63,787 bases of DNA, taken from Candidatus Gastranaerophilales bacterium. Lineage in GTDB: Bacteria > Cyanobacteriota > Vampirovibrionia > Gastranaerophilales > Gastranaerophilaceae. This document shows, piece after piece, positions 35,106 to 44,656 of this stretch. Where the stretch lies: the NCBI GenBank assembly GCA_944323045.1, contig CALUQX010000016.1, positions 1-63,787 on the forward strand, in the 5' to 3' direction. Within the stretch, counting starts at the first letter, position 1, and the number at the start of each line of letters is the position of its first letter. Under the pieces are notes generated by a model. That model saw only the letters and a list, made by a program, of their open reading frames with translations. It was not told the DNA's origin and did no database searches. The position numbers and the translations under genes were made by a program.

Positions 35106-35756
35106 TTATTGTTGTAAATATATACCTGCGATTGCAATATCATTGCGTGTTGTTATTTTAATATTTTTATAACTTCCGTCAAGAATATAGACGCTTTGTC
35201 CTAAATCTTCCAGCATGCCTGCATCATCAGTATAATCTTTGCCGGCGAATTTTATATGGGCATCCATTATAAGTTTATATTCAAAAGCCTGCGGAGTCTG
35301 TGTATTGTACAATTTTGCACGATCTATTGTACGGATTATTTTGCCGTCCTGAACTTCTTTAATAGTATCAATTGTTTTTGTTGCAACAGTAATGGCTTTT
35401 TTTTCCTGTACAAGTTCTATGGTGCGGTTCACAAGCTCAACCGATATCATAGGTCGTGCACCGTCATGGATAAGCACATAGTCGCATTCTCCTGCACGCA
35501 ATCCATTAAACACAGAACGCTGGCGGCAGTCCCCGCCTTCAATAATTCTAACTTTTTTAAAATCCTTAAATATTTCATTCAATTCCTGCATAATTGAAGG
35601 GTTTGCACAAACTATTATTTCATCAACATTTGATTGTTCAAAAACTTCTACAGTATAGCGGATAACCTCTTTTCCGTTGATTTTTTCTATAAGTTTATTT
35701 TTTGAGCCAAATCTTGAAGATGTTCCGCCTGCCGGAATAATTGCATTAAATTTCAT
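35106..35756 (-). CDS. ispD: 2-C-methyl-D-erythritol 4-phosphate cytidylyltransferase
   Basis: A 216-residue enzyme of the MEP isoprenoid pathway that makes CDP-methylerythritol. It has IIPAGGTSSRFGSKNKL for CTP binding, LIHDGARPMIS, and TPQAFEYKLIMDAH, with TDDAGMLEDLG near the end. It overlaps thiL by four bases and ends the long minus-strand run that starts at bioF. Confidence 0.94.
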   Translation of the reverse strand: MKFNAIIPAGGTSSRFGSKNKLIEKINGKEVIRYTVEVFEQSNVDEIIVCANPSIMQELNEIFKDFKKVRIIEGGDCRQRSVFNGLRAGECDYVLIHDGARPMISVELVNRTIELVQEKKAITVATKTIDTIKEVQDGKIIRTIDRAKLYNTQTPQAFEYKLIMDAHIKFAGKDYTDDAGMLEDLGQSVYILDGSYKNIKITTRNDIAIAGIYLQQ

Positions 35757-36661
35757 AAATTCTCCTTAAAATGGTTAAAAAGTTTGTTTTCAATTTCTTC
35801 TGATGAGTATAAAACTTGTTTATCAGTATAATTAATTTCGACTCCTGTTCCGGATTTTACCTCACCGATGACAAATCCTTGAACATATTTTTCAGGAACT
35901 GCAGCCACAAGTTCATAATCTTCACCGCCGTATAAAATTAAATCCTGATAGTTGTCAAAACTCTTTAAATCTTTATCAAAAGGTATTTTGTCAAAGTCAA
36001 TGCTCATCAAGACATTACTTTCTTTTGATATTGCAGCAAGTGCATCCATTAATCCATCGGATGTGTCCATCATCGCATAGTCTTCAATTATATTTTCTGC
36101 TAATTTTTTAGAAAAATCAATACGTGCATCAGGCATGAGATGTGCATTTATAAATTTGCTCTGTTTTTCACCATTTATAAGCTGACTTAATCCTGCAGCG
36201 CTTGACCCATGATTACCGGAAAGAATAATTTTATAGCCGGTTTTTGCATTTGCGCGGGAGGAAATACGTCGATTTCTGACACTTCCTATTGCTGTAATTG
36301 AAATATAAATTTTTTCAGCGCCTGTAATATCGCCGCCTACAATTTCAGCGTTTTTGCAGGCTTTTTTTGCGCCTTCATAAAACTGTTTTACAAACTCTGC
36401 CCCGATATCCGGCGGCAATGACAGCGACACTGTAAGATACAAAGGTTCTGCACCGCTTGCGCATATATCACTTATATTAACCATGACAGACTTATATCCG
36501 AGTTGATAAGGTGTTGCGAAATCTCTTCTGAAATGTATACCTTCTACAAGACTGTCCTGAGTTACAACTATACCTAAATCTTTTAAATAAGCACAGTCAT
36601 CCCCTATATACTTTGAATGCAGTGTGTTTTTTATTATGTTTATAAATTCTTTTTCTTTCAT
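35753..36661 (-). CDS. thiL: Thiamine-monophosphate kinase
   Basis: A 302-residue ATP-dependent kinase that makes thiamine diphosphate. GDDCAYLKD, TQDSLVEGIHFRRDFATPYQ, MVNISDICASGAEPLYLTVS and MDTSDGLMDAL are the family motifs with the metal-binding aspartates. The start is nine bases after the GGDEF gene. Confidence 0.94.
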   Translation of the reverse strand: MKEKEFINIIKNTLHSKYIGDDCAYLKDLGIVVTQDSLVEGIHFRRDFATPYQLGYKSVMVNISDICASGAEPLYLTVSLSLPPDIGAEFVKQFYEGAKKACKNAEIVGGDITGAEKIYISITAIGSVRNRRISSRANAKTGYKIILSGNHGSSAAGLSQLINGEKQSKFINAHLMPDARIDFSKKLAENIIEDYAMMDTSDGLMDALAAISKESNVLMSIDFDKIPFDKDLKSFDNYQDLILYGGEDYELVAAVPEKYVQGFVIGEVKSGTGVEINYTDKQVLYSSEEIENKLFNHFKENL

Positions 36662-36670
36662 AGCTGAATG

Positions 36671-38563
36671 TTAATTCAAATCGTGGTCAATAAGCGAAAC
36701 GAATTCCTGTACAAGTGCCTGATTCCATTTTTTCCCTGCGTCTTGTTTGATAATTTCAACAGCTTCTTTAGGACTTAGTTTGGATCTGTACGGACGCTGT
36801 TCAGTTAGCGCAAAATACGCATCAACAATCAATATTATCTGGGAAGTCATAGGTATTTCATCTTTTGAAATTTTTCCCGGATACCCTGTACCGTCCCAGT
36901 TTTCGTGGTGGTGTTCAATTATTGGAATAACATCCTGAATATAGGATATTGGTTTAAGAATTTCTCGTGCAGCGATAACAGGGTGTTCCTGCATTTTTAT
37001 ATGTTCAACATCGGTAAGCGGTCCGCGTTTGAGAAGAATCTCAGGCGGCAGCATAAGATTTCCGATATCATATAAAAGTGTTGCAATTCTTAAGTTGTCA
37101 ATCTGTTCTTTAGGAAGGTCAAAACGTTTGGCAAGACTTACTGCAAGGAGGACTTTTGATTTCATAATACCGTCTGAATGCAGCGGATTATAAACACTGT
37201 TAATCATATCCGCGGCAGAATACAATGAATCTTTTGTACTGTTTGCATTTCTAAGTTTAGTGCATATTTCCTCTGCCATACCGGTATCAATCGGCACATT
37301 ATGTTTAGATAGAATATCCATAAATGTATTGACTGCAATTTCCTGCCAGCTTGTTTCTGTTATTGGTTTTGCCAGTGTAACCTGATTTCTGCCGTTGCGT
37401 TTAGACATATACATTGCCTGATCTGTTAATTCCAGAACTTCTTCAATGTTGTCAGAGTGTTCAAGATAAGTCGCAACCCCGATACTAGCCGTAATATGTC
37501 CGATAGTTTCAATTTCTTCGGATTCAATAGCTTTTCTTATACGTTCGGCGGCTATCATTGCGCCTTTAGATTCAATGCCCGGAAGCAGTACATTGAATTC
37601 TTCACCGCCCATTCGTGCAGCAACATCTATTGAACGTGCATTTTTTTTCAATATGTTTGCAATAGTTTTAATTGCTAAATCCCCGTATGCATGCCCGTAA
37701 ACATCGTTTATTTTTTTTAGAAAGTCCAAATCCAACCCTATAATACTAAACGGCTGGTTCTGACGCTGCGCACGGGTGACTTCTTTTTTAAGATATTCTT
37801 CAAAATATCTGCGGTTATAAAGTCCGGTAAGTCCATCGGTTACTGCCTGAGATTTTACGGTCTCAAACAAATCCGCGATAGTAATTGCAACTTCAATCTG
37901 CTGAGCATAAGTTGACAGAAAATCAGTTTCACTTTCGGTTAATTCTTCTCTGCTGGAAAATACACAAAACAGCCCGAAAGGAACATTTCTCGTATAAAGC
38001 GGGATAATAATCAAAGATTTGCTATATCGTTCGCTCAATGCCTCTTCAACAATTTTATCATCCATATCAGGCAGAATATATTTTAAGGCTTTTTCAAAAT
38101 TCTTTGTCTGTACAATTTTCTTTTCATTCAGTGCCTCAGCATAAAAACTTTCCGGTGCAAACGCGAGTCTTCTTTTCTGCATCGGGTCGTGAATTATGTC
38201 ATTTATCCGTTGGATAGCAGCATCTTTTGACTGTGCAAGCACTGTCATAAATTTACCTTTTTCATCGCTGTCGACTTTTATAATGTTGCTGTGCAGATAA
38301 CCGAGTTCGCCCTGAATGCTATTAACTATATTATCAAGAACACTTTGCAAAGGTCTGGCAGAATTCATCATATCTAAAATATGCTGCAAGGTCAGTATTC
38401 TTTTGTTTGCAAGGTTTAATTCTTTTGTGCGTTGTTCTATTTCTTTTTCTAACTGCAGGTTTCTTTCATAAATTTCAAGGTAATCAGTTTTGCCGCTGTA
38501 GATGCTGTTTTCTACTTCGGAAATTTTTATACTAAATTCTTTTATTTTATCAAAAAAACCCAT
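36671..38563 (-). CDS. GAF-GGDEF-HD-GYP signalling protein (diguanylate cyclase with degenerate HD-GYP)
   Basis: A 630-residue cytoplasmic protein. An N-terminal coiled coil (about 25-60) leads to a GAF-like sensor (about 65-235), a GGDEF domain (LTGLYNRRYFEE, GGEEF near 320) and an HD-GYP region (about 400-625). GGEEF is intact and is preceded by an RSID inhibitory site (RxxD), so c-di-GMP synthesis with feedback control is expected. In the HD-GYP part HHENWDGTGYP is kept, but the first motif HDxGK reads YDIGN, losing a metal ligand. Phosphodiesterase activity may be absent. It lies inside a metabolic operon. Confidence 0.9.
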   Translation of the reverse strand: MGFFDKIKEFSIKISEVENSIYSGKTDYLEIYERNLQLEKEIEQRTKELNLANKRILTLQHILDMMNSARPLQSVLDNIVNSIQGELGYLHSNIIKVDSDEKGKFMTVLAQSKDAAIQRINDIIHDPMQKRRLAFAPESFYAEALNEKKIVQTKNFEKALKYILPDMDDKIVEEALSERYSKSLIIIPLYTRNVPFGLFCVFSSREELTESETDFLSTYAQQIEVAITIADLFETVKSQAVTDGLTGLYNRRYFEEYLKKEVTRAQRQNQPFSIIGLDLDFLKKINDVYGHAYGDLAIKTIANILKKNARSIDVAARMGGEEFNVLLPGIESKGAMIAAERIRKAIESEEIETIGHITASIGVATYLEHSDNIEEVLELTDQAMYMSKRNGRNQVTLAKPITETSWQEIAVNTFMDILSKHNVPIDTGMAEEICTKLRNANSTKDSLYSAADMINSVYNPLHSDGIMKSKVLLAVSLAKRFDLPKEQIDNLRIATLLYDIGNLMLPPEILLKRGPLTDVEHIKMQEHPVIAAREILKPISYIQDVIPIIEHHHENWDGTGYPGKISKDEIPMTSQIILIVDAYFALTEQRPYRSKLSPKEAVEIIKQDAGKKWNQALVQEFVSLIDHDLN

Positions 38564-38603
38564 TTTGCCCTAAATATATCAATTAAGTCTGTCTGTATTT
38601 TTA

Positions 38604-39659
38604 TTATACACTATTATTGGCAGTTTTTAACAAATTATTTACAATATTTATTATTTCACCGGCATCAGGAAGTTTGCGGCAGGCTTCAAATTCTGATTGT
38701 TTGAGCGGGCATTTTTGTTTGTAACACGGCTGACAAGGAAAATTACCGATTACTCTAAAATATTTTTTATCATCGCCAAACGGACCGTACAAATGCGGAG
38801 GAGTAATTGTAAATATCGAAATTACAGCAGGTACGCCGCATGCCCAGGCAATATGTGAGCTTCCTGCATCCGGTGAAATTACTATTGCGGCACGGCTGAA
38901 CAATTCTATTAAATCTGTAATTGTTGTTTTTCCTGTCAGGTCGATAAATTTATTGCCACCAATGGCATCTATTAATACTCTGTCATTTTTAGTCGCTGTA
39001 AACACCGGATTACAAATATCTTTAATACCGTTGATTAATTTTATCCAGTTGTCATTATGCCAGAATTTCAAATGTCTGGTTGTTGCAGGTGATATTACAA
39101 CTATAGGTTTTGTTTTGTCAATATCTGCCAGCAGGTTGTCAATTTTTTCTTTAGTTTCTACGGTCGAAGGAGGCAGTGTGAACTTTATTTCCGGTTCAAT
39201 ACCGAGATATCTGGCAAAGCCCAGATACTTATCCACTGAATGACCTCCTTGTATAAATGATTTTGGGACAAATTCGTTTATACCGAGCCATGATAGTTCT
39301 TTTGCGCCTGTATATGTAATTCTGCGTTTAGCCCCGCTAAATAGCTGCCATATCATACTTTTAAACATACACTGGGCGTCTATAACTATATCAAATTTTT
39401 CCTTGCGGATTTTTCTAATTATTTTTATATATTCAATGAAATTTTTTATTCCGGCTATGCTTATTTCCCATTTTATATCAGGAGCCAGATAGGTTTTACT
39501 CACTGCCAGATTATTATTTACAACGTCATAACCTTTTGAAGACACAAGCCAGCTCACTTCATAACCTGCATCTTTCAGTGAATTTGCAAGCGGAATATTA
39601 AAAATTACATCTCCGAGTGATGTTAATTTTATAATTAAGACTTTTTTCTTATCAGACAT
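38604..39659 (-). CDS. Glycosyltransferase family 9 (heptosyltransferase-like)
   Basis: A 351-residue GT-B enzyme. It has LIIKLTSLGDVIFNIPLANS at the N-terminus, VIDAQCMFKSMIW, and ISPDAGSSHIAWACGVP in the donor domain. FPCQPCYKQKCPL is the cysteine motif common in GT9. In diderms these enzymes add heptose or a related sugar to the LPS core. It begins three bases after the ROK gene, which may help supply an activated sugar. Confidence 0.88.
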   Translation of the reverse strand: MSDKKKVLIIKLTSLGDVIFNIPLANSLKDAGYEVSWLVSSKGYDVVNNNLAVSKTYLAPDIKWEISIAGIKNFIEYIKIIRKIRKEKFDIVIDAQCMFKSMIWQLFSGAKRRITYTGAKELSWLGINEFVPKSFIQGGHSVDKYLGFARYLGIEPEIKFTLPPSTVETKEKIDNLLADIDKTKPIVVISPATTRHLKFWHNDNWIKLINGIKDICNPVFTATKNDRVLIDAIGGNKFIDLTGKTTITDLIELFSRAAIVISPDAGSSHIAWACGVPAVISIFTITPPHLYGPFGDDKKYFRVIGNFPCQPCYKQKCPLKQSEFEACRKLPDAGEIINIVNNLLKTANNSV

Positions 39660-39662
39660 TTT

Positions 39663-40622
39663 TTAGTATCCTCTATCTTCTAAAAAAGCAGCGCCTATAA
39701 CGCCGGAATAATCTCCGAGCGAGGCTTTTTTAAATTCTATTTTTGCGGCAGGTACAGGCAGAGACTTTGCGCGTGCCTTTTTAATCGTTTTTTGATAGAA
39801 AAAGTCAACCGCATTGATTAACCCGCCGCCCAGAACTATTAATTCAGGGTTTATAAAGTTTATTATACTGGCAAGACCGCCGGACAAATATTCAGCCGCC
39901 TCACTAACACATTGTGTGACTAAATCATCTTCTCTTTCGATTGACTTTTGAATCATACTTGATGTAATTGCTTTGCCTTCTTCAAGGTATTCAGAAATAC
40001 AGGATTTTCTCCCCTTTTTCAAAGCACCTTCAATACGGGTTTCTATTGCGGAGCGTGATGCATAAGCCTCAAGACATCCGTGGGCGCCGCAGGCACAAGG
40101 GCGACCGTTCAAATCCACAATAACATGTCCAATCTCTCCTGCTGTACCTGTTGCACCGGTTATCAATTGACCGTTTTTAACAATTGCAGAACCAATACCG
40201 GTTCCTACAAATACGCATACAAAATCTTTGCATCCCTTTGCCGCACCGAATTTCATTTCGCCTATCGCGGCTATCTCAACGTCATTCCCCAGATAAACAG
40301 GAATATTAAAATGTTTTTGTAACTCTTCTCTGATATTTAGATTATAACAGTCAAGGTTAGGGGCAGCAATAAGAATACCATTTGCTCTGTCATTTTGTCC
40401 TGCTGCGCCAACACCTATTGAACTTATATCTTCCTGATTCAGGTTGTTATCAACAAGCAGTTCTTCAATGCTCTCAACCATTTTGCGGATGATATTTTGA
40501 GCGCCTTTTTCTTTTTTAGTTTTCTTTTTGACGTGTGCAGCAACCTCACCGGTTTCACGGTTAACCAGTGCTGTAAGAATCTTTGTTCCGCCTAAGTCTA
40601 TTCCTATTGCATATCTTTTCAT
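39663..40622 (-). CDS. ROK-family sugar kinase (glucokinase-like)
   Basis: A 319-residue ROK protein with no DNA-binding domain, hence a kinase. It has GIDLGGTKI for ATP, GNDVEIAAIGE with the catalytic Asp, and TGATGTAGEIGH followed by the zinc-binding CACGAHGCLE. Glucose is the commonest substrate, with N-acetylmannosamine or other hexoses as alternatives. It lies between bioC and the GT9 gene. Confidence 0.9.
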   Translation of the reverse strand: MKRYAIGIDLGGTKILTALVNRETGEVAAHVKKKTKKEKGAQNIIRKMVESIEELLVDNNLNQEDISSIGVGAAGQNDRANGILIAAPNLDCYNLNIREELQKHFNIPVYLGNDVEIAAIGEMKFGAAKGCKDFVCVFVGTGIGSAIVKNGQLITGATGTAGEIGHVIVDLNGRPCACGAHGCLEAYASRSAIETRIEGALKKGRKSCISEYLEEGKAITSSMIQKSIEREDDLVTQCVSEAAEYLSGGLASIINFINPELIVLGGGLINAVDFFYQKTIKKARAKSLPVPAAKIEFKKASLGDYSGVIGAAFLEDRGY

Positions 40623-40680
40623 ATACTTTTATTATATATAAAAAATAAAAATTGGTCTAGTGTTTTTATTATCCGTCAGG

Positions 40681-41415
40681 TTAATATTTGTGCGCAATTA
40701 CTATTATTGGAGTGTATGTGAGAGTCAAATCAGGATATTTTTGCAAATATTTACCGCAAAACTCTTTTACATCTTTAAATGTCCAGTTTGAGGCGAGCGA
40801 ATTTACACCGGTATTTTTCATATGTGCAAGAATCTCCAGAGGCGAGTTGAATGTGAGAATTTTTGTATATTGCTCCGTGTATAAAATCTCATATTTCTTT
40901 TCTAAAACTTGTCTTAATTCCTCCATAGACTTGTAATCCAGAGATAGCCCGCAAAGTTCCCTTATTTCTTTGAAGTTGTCCGGTGCAAAAGTCGTAAATG
41001 CAAGTATTCCGTCTTTTTCAAGCATATTATAGAAATTATCAAAGCTTTTTTCTAAATCATTAAGCCATTGAAACATTGCATTTGATATAATTAAATCAAC
41101 TTTTGAACCTGTTTTTATTTTGTCTATATTGCCTGTTATAAACATATAATCAGACAATATTTTATTAAGATAGTTTTTAGATTTTGAAACAATGTCGTTG
41201 GCAAAATATTTATTAAATGAAATTTTGCGGGACAATTCTTCTGTCAAAAATCCTGTACCACATCCTGCTTCTAAAACTCTATCAAATTGCGTTCTGTATT
41301 GAATCAGCGCTGCTGCAAGTTTTTGCGCAAGTTCTTTTTGTACAAGCGCATTCCGGTTGTATTTTGATATATTTTTTTCAAACTGTTTTTTAACTGTTTT
41401 AGGGTTTATTTGCAT
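40681..41415 (-). CDS. bioC: Malonyl-ACP O-methyltransferase
   Basis: A 244-residue class I methyltransferase. VLEAGCGTGFLTEELSRKI is the SAM site and DLIISNAMFQWL is typical of BioC. It methylates malonyl-ACP so that fatty acid synthesis can build the pimeloyl chain for biotin. It overlaps bioG by ten bases, and the set bioF-bioG-bioC confirms the pathway. Confidence 0.9.
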   Translation of the reverse strand: MQINPKTVKKQFEKNISKYNRNALVQKELAQKLAAALIQYRTQFDRVLEAGCGTGFLTEELSRKISFNKYFANDIVSKSKNYLNKILSDYMFITGNIDKIKTGSKVDLIISNAMFQWLNDLEKSFDNFYNMLEKDGILAFTTFAPDNFKEIRELCGLSLDYKSMEELRQVLEKKYEILYTEQYTKILTFNSPLEILAHMKNTGVNSLASNWTFKDVKEFCGKYLQKYPDLTLTYTPIIVIAHKY

Positions 41416-42062
41416 TTTAGTATATTTTCCCAGCTATTAAACATATAAAACGGAAAATGTCCGCATTCAAGTTTCACGGCAATATCTTTCCAGCAATTCA
41501 ATTGATTTTTTGCCGGTATAATTCTGTCGTTAATGCCTACAAGCGCGCAATCATAAAATTTCCCGTTATAAGTCTGTTCTGTTGATTTTATTAGTTTATC
41601 AAGACTTATAAGTTCATCTATGCGGTTTTGGATTGTGCGCTCTACAGGATTTTTCTGATATTGCGCTAAAAATTCCTCATTAGAAAATACATTCTGATAA
41701 AATTTCCCCTGCAAACCGGTTTCTGCATGTTTAAGGGTTAATTCAAATGTACGCAAAGGAATGCCAAATGTATCATCAACAGGAAAAGGAGTTCCGTTCA
41801 CTGCTATTTTCCGGCTGAATTCCGGAAGTTTATTGCGGAGGGAATATGCAGCGAACACACCCATTGACCAGCCAATCAGACTAATTGTTTTGTAACCTGA
41901 AAAGTTTATCACAGGCATCTCAAGAGTCGTATAGTCATAAAACATTAAAACATCGTAGTGTGTACACTCAAGCTGTTCAAAAGGTTTGTAATCAAAGCTC
42001 CAGCCGCCGAAAAATATTATTAAATCCTCATTTTTATTTTGGTTTAACCAGTGATATTGCAT
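41406..42062 (-). CDS. bioG: Pimeloyl-ACP methyl ester esterase BioG
   Basis: A 218-residue alpha/beta hydrolase of the DUF452/BioG family. It has FFGGWSFDYKPFEQL, the nucleophile elbow GWSMGV and VNGTPFPVDDTFGIP. It removes the methyl group from pimeloyl-ACP methyl ester and ends the BioC-started cycle. It overlaps bioF upstream by 19 bases and bioC downstream by ten. Confidence 0.9.
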   Translation of the reverse strand: MQYHWLNQNKNEDLIIFFGGWSFDYKPFEQLECTHYDVLMFYDYTTLEMPVINFSGYKTISLIGWSMGVFAAYSLRNKLPEFSRKIAVNGTPFPVDDTFGIPLRTFELTLKHAETGLQGKFYQNVFSNEEFLAQYQKNPVERTIQNRIDELISLDKLIKSTEQTYNGKFYDCALVGINDRIIPAKNQLNCWKDIAVKLECGHFPFYMFNSWENILKCK

Positions 42063-43174
42063 TTTATAAGCTCCATAAGATTTTTTAAATCATTTTCTTC
42101 TATTTCAGTTGTCAAAGAAATTCTTATACGTGAAGTTCCTTGCGGCACGGTAGGCGGGCGGATTGGCAGGGTAAAATATCCGTTTTGATATAAAATATCA
42201 CACATTTCAACAGTTTTATCATTTTCACCGATAATAACAGGAATTATATGACTTTGGCTGTTAAATTTTCTGCCCAATTCAAGCATTTTTTGCCGTTTTG
42301 CAAAAGTATAAGGCAATTCATTTTCTATAATCCATTTTGTAAAAGCGATATTGACAGGCGGCAGTGCTGTAGAAAATATAAATGAACGGGCTTTGTTAAT
42401 CAAATAATCAATCAGAATTTTATTACCTGTTGCGAAAGCGCCCATTGAGCCAATAGCTTTGCCAAAAGTACCTATAATCAAATCCACATCTTTTATGACA
42501 TCTAATTTTTCGCACACGCCGAGTCCCTGTCTGCCAAAAACTCCAAATGCATGCGCCTCATCAAAAACAAGTATACAATCGTATTTATTCTTCAATTCAA
42601 TAAGTCTTACTATATCTGCAACATCCCCATCCATACTGAAAACACTTTCGGAAACTATTATTGCATTATTAAAATTCTTGCGTTCTCTAATTATTAGTTT
42701 TTCCAGTGCATCCATATCATTGTGGGGATATCTGAAAAATTTTCCTTTAGCAAGCTGCATACCGTCAATTATACTGGCATGATTCAGTTTGTCAGAAAAA
42801 ATAACATCATCTTTACCTGCAAGTGTACTGTTAACCCCGACATTAGCGTGATATCCGCTGTTAAAAAGGATTGTGCCATCTGTATGATACAATTCAGAAA
42901 TAAGGTTTTCCAGAGCCTTATAAACAGGCAGAGTCCCTGTCAAAAGCCGCGCGGAGGCGCTTCCAAAAGAGTATCTACCGCCTTCAGCACTCAAAAACTT
43001 TTCTGTAATCCGTTTATTATCAGCCAGACCAAGATAATTATTTGAGGAAAGATTTAAAAGTTTTTTCCCGTTAAAATATATATACTTTTCGTCTTTGTCA
43101 GAAAAATCTTTTATATCCCTGAAATGTGCGTGATTTTTAAGTTTTTCCAATTGTTGTTTGTAAACATTATACAT
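42044..43174 (-). CDS. bioF: 8-amino-7-oxononanoate synthase
   Basis: A 376-residue PLP enzyme of the alpha-oxoamine synthase family. It has NNYLGLADN, FNSGYHANVG, VFDEAHAFGVFG, and GTFGKAIGSMGAF with the PLP lysine. It condenses pimeloyl-ACP with alanine in biotin synthesis. It is first in the long minus-strand run. bioA, bioB and bioD are not in the window. Confidence 0.92.
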   Translation of the reverse strand: MYNVYKQQLEKLKNHAHFRDIKDFSDKDEKYIYFNGKKLLNLSSNNYLGLADNKRITEKFLSAEGGRYSFGSASARLLTGTLPVYKALENLISELYHTDGTILFNSGYHANVGVNSTLAGKDDVIFSDKLNHASIIDGMQLAKGKFFRYPHNDMDALEKLIIRERKNFNNAIIVSESVFSMDGDVADIVRLIELKNKYDCILVFDEAHAFGVFGRQGLGVCEKLDVIKDVDLIIGTFGKAIGSMGAFATGNKILIDYLINKARSFIFSTALPPVNIAFTKWIIENELPYTFAKRQKMLELGRKFNSQSHIIPVIIGENDKTVEMCDILYQNGYFTLPIRPPTVPQGTSRIRISLTTEIEENDLKNLMELIKCNITG

Positions 43175-43264
43175 ACACTAAATGTATGACAAACATCGGC
43201 GTATGTCATCTAAATGTACCAATTTTTTAACTTTTTGTTTAAATTTTAAAAAAAATGGGAATAC

Positions 43265-44008
43265 ATGAATTATATATCGTTTTTATTGAGCAATTTAATA
43301 CATTGGGAGAATAACTTGAAACACTTAATATCACGAGGAGATTTTCGGAAATTTTCTGTAAAGTCGGCATTTTCGCTGTCCGAATTGCTTGTCGCGCTTA
43401 CCATAATTGGAGTTATTGCAGCACTTGTAATAACAAATATTGTTTCAGCGATTGATGAAAAAAAGAATATGGTGGCATTGAGAAAAATTCAGAATTCGCT
43501 TACGCAGGTTACACAGTTAGTTATTGTTGATAACATGTCACCGCTTTATTGGAACTTGAGTGAATATGATTACAATTCAGCGCAAAAAGCATATTCATAT
43601 TACAGACCATATTTTAAAGTTTTGCGGGAATGTTCCAATCAGGAAGGCTGCTGGAAATATCCGACAAAATACTTAAGCGGCAGAGTCTATCTTACGCATA
43701 CAGAACCTTACCAGTATATGTTTACTCTGACAGACGGTATGAATGTTTTGATAAATGTATTTTCAAAAGAAATTATTGAAGAGGAATTTGGCGTAAGGGT
43801 TGATGCTCCGTCTGTTGTGTTTATCGTGGATGTGAATGGTGACAGAAGACCGAATCAGGTAGGCTCAGATATTTTTGCCTTTGTTCTGGATGAAGATAGA
43901 ATACTGCCTGCCGGTGCTGATTCTACATACAACTGTAACACCGCAGGTTTTGGACTTGCTTGTACTGCTCGTGTTATGAGCGATAACTGGAAAATAAGTT
44001 ATTACTAA
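43265..44008 (+). CDS. Prepilin-like protein
   Basis: A 247-residue prepilin. A leader of about 36 residues ends KSA, then FSLSELLVALTIIGVIAALV, with Glu at +5 of the mature protein. The globular part carries a cysteine pair (CSNQEGC) and an NPxxYxF-like soluble fold. The tail ACTARVMSDNW resembles the CTAWVVTNGN tail of the prepilin at 9180, so the two are one subfamily. The calcium-like DVNGDRRPNQVGSD stretch is shared with pseudopilins of type II systems. Likely a minor pilin or pseudopilin. Confidence 0.82.
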   Translation: MNYISFLLSNLIHWENNLKHLISRGDFRKFSVKSAFSLSELLVALTIIGVIAALVITNIVSAIDEKKNMVALRKIQNSLTQVTQLVIVDNMSPLYWNLSEYDYNSAQKAYSYYRPYFKVLRECSNQEGCWKYPTKYLSGRVYLTHTEPYQYMFTLTDGMNVLINVFSKEIIEEEFGVRVDAPSVVFIVDVNGDRRPNQVGSDIFAFVLDEDRILPAGADSTYNCNTAGFGLACTARVMSDNWKISYY

Positions 44009-44025
44009 AACTTGACTTGTTTGGA

Positions 44026-44439
44026 TTAGTTTTGTTTAACCTGTCCGATTTTGTGAATCGGATTGTAGTTGTCTTGCAAATTGTTATTAATCAAATTTTG
44101 GTAGTAATTCTCTTTGTAATCCAGCAAATCTAATTGCTGCTGCAGTGTCTGCATTTGTTCAATAGCGTGTTTTTTCGTTGCTTTGATAATATCAAATCTT
44201 TCAGGGATTGTAGAGTCACCTTCAATGCACAAATCAATATATTTTTTAATATCTTTATTTTGAGTTCCGACAGCGCGCAGGCATTTAACAATTTGCACCC
44301 AGCCGAGATCGTTTTCGTTAAACATACGGATGTTATTTTTATCTCTTACAATAGACGGGAAAAAACCGCTTTTAGCCCAGAAACGCAATGTATGCACAGA
44401 AACCCCCGTCTTGTCTGAAACGTCCTTAATTGTATACAT
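44026..44439 (-). CDS. MerR-family regulator
   Basis: About 137 residues. YTIKDVSDKTGVSVHTLRFW is the MerR winged-helix DNA-binding start, followed by FNENDLGWVQIVKCLRAVG and a coiled-coil dimer helix (EQMQTLQQQLDLL). The start is the ATG at 44439, preceded by AGGAGGTATA. A GTG five codons earlier lies within that ribosome-binding site and is unlikely. The effector domain is too short to show a ligand. It is convergent with the prepilin at 43265. Confidence 0.85.
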   Translation of the reverse strand: MYTIKDVSDKTGVSVHTLRFWAKSGFFPSIVRDKNNIRMFNENDLGWVQIVKCLRAVGTQNKDIKKYIDLCIEGDSTIPERFDIIKATKKHAIEQMQTLQQQLDLLDYKENYYQNLINNNLQDNYNPIHKIGQVKQN

Positions 44440-44469
44440 TATACCTCCTGACACTTAATATAAATAACA

Positions 44470-44542
44470 AGCCGATGAAGGGGTTTGAACCCTTGACCTG
44501 CTCATTACGAATGAGCTGCTCTGCCAGCTGAGCTACATCGGC
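44470..44542 (-). tRNA. tRNA-Thr (CGT)
   Basis: A 73-nt cloverleaf with acceptor GCCGATG/CATCGGC, anticodon loop TTCGTAA giving CGT, and T-loop TTCAAAC. With the GGT and TGT genes at 28.7 kb this completes Thr decoding inside one window. Confidence 0.94.
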
Positions 44543-44599
44543 TTTTTATTTTATTATAATCTAAAGAATATTTGATAATCAAGTGGAAAATATTAAAAA

Positions 44600-44624
44600 A
44601 TGCGCGATTTTTAAAATCGCGCAT
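44600..44624 (-). terminator. Terminator after hsp20
   Basis: ATGCGCGATTTT pairs with AAAATCGCGCAT over a single-base centre. Read on the minus strand TTTTTTAATATTTT follows. Confidence 0.85.
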
Positions 44625-44656
44625 CAAATTCACTATTAAATAATAATTATTTGTTA

